Source: Opitutales bacterium
GTDB lineage: Bacteria; Verrucomicrobiota; Verrucomicrobiia; Opitutales; Opitutaceae
Length of the DNA stretch: 8,482 nt
Direction: 5' to 3'
Assembly (NCBI GenBank): GCA_021772595.1
Contig: JAJFLS010000010.1
Location: forward strand, 1-8,482
Both the position numbers and the translations under genes were made by a program. Below the pieces are notes generated by a model. That model saw only the letters and a list, made by a program, of their open reading frames with translations, was not told where the DNA came from and made no database searches. Shown one piece after another: positions 1 through 5,091 of the stretch (positions are counted from its first letter, which is position 1; each line of letters begins with the position of its first letter).

Positions 1-980
1 AGTGCTTTGTCCACTATCACCGCAGCGAGAATGATACCGCCATTCATGGCGAGCTTCCAGAACGGCGATACTCGAGCGAGATTCAGCGCGTTCGCGATGA
101 CGCCAATCAACAGTGCGCCGAGAAGCACGCCTCGAATCGACCCGGAGCCGCCCGTGATTTTGACGCCGCCAAGCACCACAGCCGTGATGGCGAGAAATTC
201 GAATCCCATCGCCGCGGAACTCTCCGCCGCCGAATAACGCGAAGCCCACAGGACACCACCCGCACCCGCCAGAGCACCCGACAAGAGATAAACGAAAAAG
301 GTCATCTTATCGACGTCGATCCCGACCATCCTAGCCGCATCGCGATTGCTGCCCAAAGCGTAGATCTTTCGACCCATCATGGTGTGGTTCAGAAAATAAT
401 AGAAGCCCACGAAAGTAGCAGCCGCGATCCACAGCAGATTCGGTATTGAAAAAAGCTCGACGCGGGTAAACTCCTTGAACCCAAACGGAAGCTTGTCGGC
501 GCTGACCGAACGTCCCTCGTTAAAGGCGTAGCAAAGCATAAAGGTCAGGCCCCTGAAAACGCTCATCGTTCCCAGCGTAGAAATGACCGGCGAAACCTTG
601 CCCCAAACGACTAATCCCCCGTTCACCGCTCCTGCCACAGCGCCAATCCCCGCCCCCAGCAATAGGGCCACCGGCGTCGGGATCCACGGAAAATCCATCA
701 GGATCAGGGCCACCACCATGCCGGAAAGCGCCATAATCGATCCCACGGAAATATCGATGCACCCGGTCAGTATCACCAGCATCATACCGATCGCCACCAA
801 TATCAGCACGGAACTATCCATCCCGATATCGAAGAGGTTTCCAATCTCGAGAAACGCCGGATTGCGTACCGACATAATCACTACCAGGAGAGCCAGCAAT
901 ACAGCGATGCCGATCTCGCGGGCCCGCATCAGTCGTTGAAAAAACCCGTCACCGGATTGCGATTGCGATGCCTTATCCAC
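1..980 (-). CDS. Sugar ABC transporter permease, RbsC/RhaP-like (3' end outside window)
   Basis: Membrane subunit of a ribose/rhamnose-type ABC importer (BPD_transp_2 family). Translating the minus strand gives 326 residues and the frame is still open at base 1. RbsC-like permeases are about 320-340 residues, so only a few residues should be missing. Visible family signatures are KVSPVISTLGTMSVFRGLTF near residues 127-146, the cytoplasmic loop GSNRDAARMVGIDVDK, and AVVLGGVKITGGSGSI before the last hydrophobic segments. About eight to ten hydrophobic stretches are present. I chose the GTG at 980-978 (MDKASQSQSGDGFF...) because GGAGG lies 6 nt upstream. It overlaps the ATPase gene by 8 bp, the usual arrangement for coupled translation. 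An internal ATG at 929 also exists but has a weaker context. Sugar specificity cannot be read from the permease; rhamnose is inferred from the nearby rhaM. Confidence 0.9.
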   Translation of the reverse strand, partial: MDKASQSQSGDGFFQRLMRAREIGIAVLLALLVVIMSVRNPAFLEIGNLFDIGMDSSVLILVAIGMMLVILTGCIDISVGSIMALSGMVVALILMDFPWIPTPVALLLGAGIGAVAGAVNGGLVVWGKVSPVISTLGTMSVFRGLTFMLCYAFNEGRSVSADKLPFGFKEFTRVELFSIPNLLWIAAATFVGFYYFLNHTMMGRKIYALGSNRDAARMVGIDVDKMTFFVYLLSGALAGAGGVLWASRYSAAESSAAMGFEFLAITAVVLGGVKITGGSGSIRGVLLGALLIGVIANALNLARVSPFWKLAMNGGIILAAVIVDKA

Positions 981-2463
981 TGAGCGCCTCCGACAAGATT
1001 TTCTCTTCCGTCAATCCCTCGCGATCGAATTCGCCCTTGAGCACGCCTTCGTGCATCACCAAAACCCGATCCGCCATGCCGAGAATCTCAGGCAAATCGG
1101 ACGATATCATAAGGATGCTATATCCTTTGCTCGCGAACTCGCTGATCAATTGGTGAACGGCGGCCTTTGCCGCGACATCGATTCCCTTGGTCGGCTCATC
1201 CAGGATCAAAATCCTGCAATGCGAAGCCAACCACTTCGCAAGCGACACTTTTTGCTTATTGCCCCCGGACAGCCCGCCGACTTTCTGGTCCAGACCCGAC
1301 GATTTAACCGCCAATGCATCGGCGTACTTCGTCGCGGTTTGCGTTTCTAACTCATGGTTCAGCCAACCCAAACGGCTGCAGGTTTCGAGTAGCGGCAGTG
1401 TTATATTTTCCCGAACGTCCATGTCCAAGATGATACCTTCTTCATCTCGATCCTCAGGGATATACGCGATGCCCGCCGAGATGGCGGCGCGGGGATCCTT
1501 GAGAGTCGCCTCTTGGTCACCTAGAAATAGCCGCCCAGAGTCCGCTCGCGTCATACCGAAAATACATTTGGCCAATTCCGTGCGCCCCGCACCAATCAAT
1601 CCGTACAACCCCATTATCTCTCCCTCGCGCAGGCAAAACGATATCTCCTCGAACTCGCCCTTCCGACTGAGCTTCTTCACCCGCAGCATCTCTTTGCCCG
1701 GCGTCGTTTCGATTTTAGGAAAAAGGTTCTTCACCTCACGCCCCACCATCATCTGGACCAGCTTGTCGTGATCGATATTGCCGATGTCCTCCGTTCCCAC
1801 ATGAACGCCGTCGCGCAAAGCGGTCACTCGATCCGCAATGTTGAAAATATCATCCAAGCGGTGAGAAATGAATACAATACCTACGCCCTTAGCCCGCATG
1901 TCGCCGATGATGCGGAACAACTCGTCCGACTCGGAACGACTCAAGGTGGAGGTCGGCTCATCCAGAATCAACACCTTCGCATTGACCGATAGCGCCTTGG
2001 CGATTTCGACCAACTGCCTTTCTGCGGCCGACAAACGACCGAGGCTAGCCCGCGGATCAATCCCCGAGTTGAGAGACCGCAACAAGTCCCGCGTACGCTC
2101 GTGCAGCTCCCCCCAGTGGATACGCCGGGAAACCGCACTGTGCGGCTGATGATTCATGAAAATGTTTTCGGCCACGCTCAGATCCGGGAAAGTCGCCGGA
2201 TCCTGATAAACCGCCGCAACGCCTCGCTGGATCGCCTCCTGCGGATTGCGCCAGACGACCCTCTCTCCTTCGTAGCGGATTTCACCGTCGGTCGGCTGCT
2301 GCACGCCCGTCGCGATTTTAATCAAAGTGGATTTGCCGGCCCCGTTTTCCCCCACGATGGCATGCACCTCTCCGAGACGCAGATCAAAGCTGCAGCCCCC
2401 CAAAGCCAATACGCCAGGGTAGCGTTTACTTACCCCTCTTAATTCCAGGATGTGGTCGTTCAA
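973..2463 (-). CDS. Sugar ABC transporter ATP-binding protein (RbsA/RhaT-like, two nucleotide-binding domains)
   Basis: Cytoplasmic ATPase subunit that powers monosaccharide import, 496 residues, full family length (about 500). The first domain has Walker A GENGAGKSTLIK (about residues 38-49), signature LSAAERQLVEIAKAL and Walker B VLILDEPTSTL. The second domain has the degenerate Walker A GLIGAGRTELAK typical of RbsA/MglA/XylG-type proteins, signature LSGGNKQKVSLAKWL and Walker B ILILDEPTKGID. The start is TTG at 2463-2461: an in-frame stop lies about 45 nt upstream, there is no ATG or GTG between, and the conserved N-terminus begins immediately (NDHILELRGVSKRYPG). No clear Shine-Dalgarno precedes it. 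The downstream permease overlaps it by 8 bp, so the two form an operon. Sugar specificity is not encoded here. L-rhamnose is suggested only by context. Confidence 0.95.
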   Translation of the reverse strand: MNDHILELRGVSKRYPGVLALGGCSFDLRLGEVHAIVGENGAGKSTLIKIATGVQQPTDGEIRYEGERVVWRNPQEAIQRGVAAVYQDPATFPDLSVAENIFMNHQPHSAVSRRIHWGELHERTRDLLRSLNSGIDPRASLGRLSAAERQLVEIAKALSVNAKVLILDEPTSTLSRSESDELFRIIGDMRAKGVGIVFISHRLDDIFNIADRVTALRDGVHVGTEDIGNIDHDKLVQMMVGREVKNLFPKIETTPGKEMLRVKKLSRKGEFEEISFCLREGEIMGLYGLIGAGRTELAKCIFGMTRADSGRLFLGDQEATLKDPRAAISAGIAYIPEDRDEEGIILDMDVRENITLPLLETCSRLGWLNHELETQTATKYADALAVKSSGLDQKVGGLSGGNKQKVSLAKWLASHCRILILDEPTKGIDVAAKAAVHQLISEFASKGYSILMISSDLPEILGMADRVLVMHEGVLKGEFDREGLTEEKILSEALSG

Positions 2464-2494
2464 AACAGTTCGAAAGGGGGTACGAGCATTAGAA

Positions 2495-2523
2495 ATTATA
2501 ACGGGTAATCATTTTTGAGAGCC
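2495..2523 (-). promoter_or_regulatory. Candidate promoter of the ABC transporter operon
   Basis: On the minus strand a perfect -10 hexamer TATAAT lies at 2500-2495, 31 nt before the TTG start. At the 17-bp spacing the -35 position reads GGCTCT (2523-2518), which is a poor match to TTGACA. A strong -10 with a weak -35 is what is often seen at promoters that need an activator, and the 12-bp motif at 2539-2550 lies just upstream, centred roughly 55 bp before the expected transcription start. Read by eye only. Confidence 0.4.
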
Positions 2524-2538
2524 TCACAACACGAAGCG

Positions 2539-2557
2539 AATCTGACAGTCAACTTTT
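2539..2557 (-). promoter_or_regulatory. Candidate regulator binding site (copy 1)
   Basis: The minus strand reads AAAA, three variable bases, then GACTGTCAGATT. The same arrangement, with all 12 bases identical, occurs on the plus strand at 6875-6893 between the sulfatase and the PKD gene. The core CTGTCAG is a short palindrome around its central base. Position upstream of the likely -35 fits an activator such as the adjacent AraC-family protein. The assignment to that protein is inference. Confidence 0.4.
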
Positions 2558-2645
2558 TCAGAAATGACGCAAGGTTCCATTCAGCGTCCAAGAGTATTTT
2601 TTAACCTTTTTGTGCGGAGGGAGAAATCAAGAAGCCTACTTTGGC

Positions 2646-2670
2646 GAATGAGCAGAGCAGCGGCTCATTC
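2646..2670. repeat. Inverted repeat, 8-bp stem
   Basis: GAATGAGC (2646-2653) and GCTCATTC (2663-2670) are perfect complements around a 9-base loop. No T-run follows on either strand, so it does not look like an intrinsic terminator. It directly precedes the double-hairpin repeat at 2681-2730. Confidence 0.5.
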
Positions 2671-2680
2671 AAAACGAAAC

Positions 2681-2730
2681 GTAGCACAGGCATCTTGCCT
2701 GTGAAGAAACAGGCTGGAAGCCTATCCTAC
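2681..2730. repeat. 50-bp double-hairpin intergenic repeat (REP-like)
   Basis: The unit starts with GTAG and ends with CTAC, so its ends are complementary. Inside are two consecutive hairpins: CACAGGC/GCCTGTG with loop ATCTT (2685-2703), and AGGC/GCCT with loop TGGAA (2711-2723), the second extended by an imperfect outer pair. The nested symmetry and intergenic location are typical of dispersed REP-like palindromes. The bases AAGCCTACTTT at 2632-2642 resemble the right end of the unit (AAGCCTATCCTACTTT) and may be a decayed partial copy. Confidence 0.6.
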
Positions 2731-2842
2731 TTTCTACGAATTCTCCATTTAACGAAATCCTTATCATTAAAATCCCAATACTAGCACCTGAAACCTAAAC
2801 GGGGAATAGCACTTTTGATCATAAATATGTAGATTCTGACCA

Positions 2843-2856
2843 AGGCATCCTTGCCT
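2843..2856. repeat. Short palindrome related to the 2681-2730 repeat
   Basis: AGGCA TCCT TGCCT forms a 5-bp stem with a 4-base loop, 30 bp before the araC-type start codon. Its 14 bases match the core of the first hairpin at 2688-2700 (AGGCATCTTGCCT) except for one extra C. It may be a repeat remnant or part of a control site for the regulator gene. Confidence 0.35.
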
Positions 2857-2886
2857 ATTGCCTTCGGACCCCCTAGACTCTCAACC

Positions 2887-3774
2887 ATGAACGACCGCTC
2901 ACCGCTCAAGGCCTTCAATCGCTACATCCCCGCCAGCGACGAAGCGAAACGCTGGGGCCTCTCCATCACGGACCTCGGCTTCACCCAGATTCCGGCCGGA
3001 AAGGAATATCCGCCGGGAGAACATCCCGATAGCTACGAATTCAATTCGAGCTCCGGGCGTATTTTAGCGGAATACCAAATAGTCTACATCACCCGAGGCG
3101 AAGGGAGTTTCTGGTCAGAAGCTAGCGGCGACCAGCCGATCAAAGCCGGTTCCGCCTTCTTTCTCTTCCCTGGCATCCGCCATCGCTACCAGCCTAATTC
3201 GCAAACGGGCTGGGACGAACACTGGATCGGCTTTGCAGGAGATCACGCAGACCGACTCATGAACGAGTTCTTCGATCATAAGCAGCCCGTCATTCAACTC
3301 GGGATGAACTCCGACCTCAGCGGCCTTTTCGCGGACGTCTGCGACCTGACCCGCCACGAAGGTTTCGGCTTCCGTCAGATCATCGCCGCCAAAACGATAG
3401 AAATCCTCGCCCGCGTCCAGACGCTTTCCCAAGGCGAAACCTTACGCTCTCCCCACAACGAGAGACTATTGAGAGAGACCTGCTGCGTTCTGAACGACGC
3501 GCCAGGCCAGAAATTCGATTTTAATAAACACGCCACTGACAACGGGATTAGTTACTCCTCCTTCCGCCGCCTTTTCAAGCAGCACACCGGACTGTCCCCC
3601 AATCAATACCTACTCGAAATACGCATCCGCAAAGCCCAGAGCCTCTTGACCAATACCTCACTCAGCGTGCAGCGGATTTCAGAAGAAACTGGTTTCGACT
3701 CCAGCTTCTACTTCTCCCGTTTCTTCAAGCAACGCACCAGCCTATCGCCGCTGAACTATCGGAAATCGTATTAG
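2887..3774 (+). CDS. AraC-family transcriptional regulator with cupin sensor domain
   Basis: DNA-binding sugar-response regulator of 295 residues. The N-terminal half is an AraC-type cupin sensor: YQIVYITRGEGSFWSE (about 63-78), then IKAGSAFFLFPGIRHRYQPN (about 85-104), the usual strand-and-metal-loop pattern. The C-terminal ~100 residues hold two helix-turn-helix units, with SYSSFRRLFKQHTGLSPNQY and the conserved second motif ISEETGFDSSFYFSRFFKQRTSLSP. I start at the ATG at 2887. A TTG at 2851 would add 12 residues with no family resemblance. The gene is divergent from the transporter operon and convergent with the sulfatase/rhaM operon, so it is the natural candidate to control both. It could be called RhaS/RhaR-like in role, but the ligand is not shown by the sequence. 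Confidence 0.93.
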   Translation: MNDRSPLKAFNRYIPASDEAKRWGLSITDLGFTQIPAGKEYPPGEHPDSYEFNSSSGRILAEYQIVYITRGEGSFWSEASGDQPIKAGSAFFLFPGIRHRYQPNSQTGWDEHWIGFAGDHADRLMNEFFDHKQPVIQLGMNSDLSGLFADVCDLTRHEGFGFRQIIAAKTIEILARVQTLSQGETLRSPHNERLLRETCCVLNDAPGQKFDFNKHATDNGISYSSFRRLFKQHTGLSPNQYLLEIRIRKAQSLLTNTSLSVQRISEETGFDSSFYFSRFFKQRTSLSPLNYRKSY

Positions 3775-3782
3775 CGGGAGAT

Positions 3783-3826
3783 CCACGCCGTATTCACGAC
3801 GTAACTACGACGCGCATGCGGCGTGG
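3783..3826. terminator. Inverted repeat between convergent genes, possible terminator
   Basis: CCACGCCG (3783-3790) pairs perfectly with CGGCGTGG (3819-3826) around a 28-base loop that itself contains CGCATGCG. It sits in the 68-bp gap where the AraC-type gene and the DUF1961 gene converge, a usual place for a shared terminator. There is no T-run, and the long loop weakens the case. Confidence 0.3.
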
Positions 3827-3842
3827 AAATAAGCGGCACTGC

Positions 3843-4652
3843 TTAAGGCGCCGCGCTGATCCTGAAGTTCTTGTAACGTGCCGAACGCGTAAACATGTGC
3901 CGCAGCCCAACACGCCCCTCCAACACCGTGGGCAAGTTCGGGTTCGTCATATGACAATAATAATCCTGTTCCGCATTTTGGATACGCATCAGAACCTCCC
4001 GACCCCGTTTGATCACCGTAATCTTGTGCGGCACACCCGTTTCGAAAAGCCCTTCTGGGAAGTAGTCCGGTTCTAGGTCCGACCCTTCCAGACCGGTCGC
4101 ATTCGGCATATACCTTCTCGCTCGAATGTACTGGGTCGTATCTTCATCATTCGGAAACGCGGCGTAACTGATGTGATAAAGATTCATGTGATCGAAATAC
4201 ATGCGCATGGCCGGAACGCGCCGTAGCTCACTCCACTCTGTAATGTCCTCCGAATACGGAGCCTCTCCACTGCCCGTCGCTTGAATATAGAGGATGTTCA
4301 CGCAGTTCGTTTCAGAATCGAGGCGCGTGTAGTCGTATTCAATTTTCAGATCGCCTTCGAACGAAGCATTCGTCCAAAGGACCATGTGGTGAGCATCGTT
4401 CAAAAACTCCGGCCCGGCGGTTAGCGTCATGCCTCCCGAGCCGGTCGTCACCTTCCCGACCTCACCATCCAGAAACCACTGCTGCTTCCAATCGCCCGTA
4501 CAGGAATCAGAAAAAAGCTCCTGCCATGTCCCCTCGGAAGCTTGGTCGAATGCGGTTTGATCAGCGCTGTTCTTCATTTCATTTTGCTTCGAGCAGCCGC
4601 ACAACCAAAGGCCAGCGACTACGAGAGTTAATACCGTTTTCATTTCCTTCAT
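3843..4652 (-). CDS. DUF1961 family lipoprotein (YesU-like)
   Basis: Predicted exported lipoprotein of about 269 residues. From the chosen start the N-terminus is MKEMKTVLTLVVAGLWLCGC: charged region, hydrophobic core, then LCGC with Cys20 as likely lipidation site. The body matches the DUF1961 family (Bacillus subtilis YesU is the known member, encoded in a rhamnogalacturonan-use cluster; a concanavalin-like beta-sandwich is known for that family). Telling stretches are WQELFSDSCTGDWKQQWFLDG, LKIEYDYTRLDSETNCVNIL, MYFDHMNLYHISYAAF and GRVGLRHMFTRSARYKNFRI. No enzymatic role has been settled, to my knowledge; glycan binding or hydrolysis is possible. The start is uncertain: ATGs at 4673, 4652 and 4643 are in frame, and the frame extends to 4724, overlapping rhaM. 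Last gene of the sulfatase-rhaM operon, about 35 bp after rhaM. Confidence 0.85.
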   Translation of the reverse strand: MKEMKTVLTLVVAGLWLCGCSKQNEMKNSADQTAFDQASEGTWQELFSDSCTGDWKQQWFLDGEVGKVTTGSGGMTLTAGPEFLNDAHHMVLWTNASFEGDLKIEYDYTRLDSETNCVNILYIQATGSGEAPYSEDITEWSELRRVPAMRMYFDHMNLYHISYAAFPNDEDTTQYIRARRYMPNATGLEGSDLEPDYFPEGLFETGVPHKITVIKRGREVLMRIQNAEQDYYCHMTNPNLPTVLEGRVGLRHMFTRSARYKNFRISAAP

Positions 4653-4687
4653 CGTTTTTTCCGCAAGGTTCATCAGTGGTTTCTTAT

Positions 4688-5002
4688 CTAATCCGCATGA
4701 AACACTTCCTTTAGCGGAATGCATACAGGGGAATTGTCAGAATTGGTTTCCATGATATCAGCCATGTAAGCCCACCACTTTTTGACGATCTCCGTTTCCG
4801 GCAACCGATCTGCAGTATGATCTTCCGACAACTTTTGCACCGCGAAGAGCGTCAACGTCTCTTCATCCAGGAATATCGAGTAATCGGATACGCCCGCCCG
4901 AGAGAGTTCCTCCGACAATTCCGGCCAAATCTCATCGTGCCGTTTTTCGTATTCCTCCTCGAAGCCCGGCTTGAGTTTCATCTTAAATGCATTTCGTATC
5001 AT
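4688..5002 (-). CDS. rhaM: L-rhamnose mutarotase
   Basis: Cytoplasmic enzyme that interconverts the alpha and beta anomers of L-rhamnose, supplying the form used by rhamnose isomerase. The 104 residues equal the length of E. coli RhaM (YiiL), and the sequence follows it throughout: MIRNAFKMKLKPG at the start, EEYEKRHDEIWPEL with Tyr18 and His22 (known active-site positions in E. coli), WW at 76-77, and NSDNSPVCIPLKEVFHAD at the end. The ATG at 5002 is the only start that matches the family; its Shine-Dalgarno is weak. It lies 89 bp after the sulfatase stop, and that gap contains a nested palindrome. This gene is the firmest evidence that the locus concerns L-rhamnose. The isomerase, kinase and aldolase are not in the window. 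Confidence 0.96.
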   Translation of the reverse strand: MIRNAFKMKLKPGFEEEYEKRHDEIWPELSEELSRAGVSDYSIFLDEETLTLFAVQKLSEDHTADRLPETEIVKKWWAYMADIMETNSDNSPVCIPLKEVFHAD

Positions 5003-5023
5003 AAGCTAGTTAGTTGCTTTTCT

Positions 5024-5076
5024 ATTGTAGACGCGATCGATGATCGCGTCGCAAGGCCAATAGTCACATCTACAAT
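5024..5076. repeat. 53-bp nested palindrome between sulfatase and rhaM
   Basis: The outer arms ATTGTAGA (5024-5031) and TCTACAAT (5069-5076) are perfect complements. Inside, GACGCGATC (5030-5038) and GATCGCGTC (5042-5050) form a 9-bp stem with a 3-base GAT loop. The design, a strong hairpin inside short complementary ends, is typical of dispersed intergenic palindromes. In the transcript it lies between the sulfatase and rhaM coding regions, so it could also affect relative expression or mRNA stability of the two. Confidence 0.65.
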
Positions 5077-5091
5077 ATCTCTAACAGGCGG

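Larger units (their letters stand above)
2464..2886. other. Divergent intergenic region between transporter operon and araC-type gene
   Basis: This 423-bp gap has no convincing coding frame. It holds, left to right, a perfect TATAAT on the minus strand at 2500-2495, a 12-bp motif at 2539-2550 that recurs upstream of the sulfatase, an 8-bp-stem hairpin at 2646-2670, a 50-bp double-hairpin repeat at 2681-2730, and a small related palindrome at 2843-2856. The span 2731-2842 is AT-rich and probably carries the araC-type promoter, but I could not define one with confidence. Confidence 0.6.

Noticed and set aside
583..939. 118-residue open frame on the plus strand
   Set aside because: Antisense to the permease, which is supported by clear RbsC motifs and a good start. 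Thr/Ile/Pro-rich content is what the reverse of a hydrophobic gene gives.
1187..1771. 194-residue open frame on the plus strand
   Set aside because: It lies antisense within the ATPase gene, has a composition rich in Ser/Arg/Pro and no family resemblance. It is a shadow of the real minus-strand gene.
2646..2670. Hairpin as an intrinsic terminator
   Set aside because: No T-run follows on either strand and no gene ends next to it. Both flanking genes start in the region.
2681..2856. Palindromes considered as a CRISPR-like array
   Set aside because: Repeats are not direct, not evenly spaced and there are only two related units. No cas gene is present.
2851..2886. TTG-initiated 12-residue extension of the AraC-family protein
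   Set aside because: The added residues have no match to the family and overlap the palindrome at 2843-2856. The ATG at 2887 fits better.
4653..4724. Longer N-terminus for the DUF1961 protein
   Set aside because: It would overlap rhaM by 37 bp and place extra residues before an otherwise normal lipoprotein signal peptide.
5030..5050. Hairpin considered as the end of a tRNA or other RNA gene
   Set aside because: It is a bare 9-bp stem with a 3-base loop; no cloverleaf or acceptor stem can be drawn around it.
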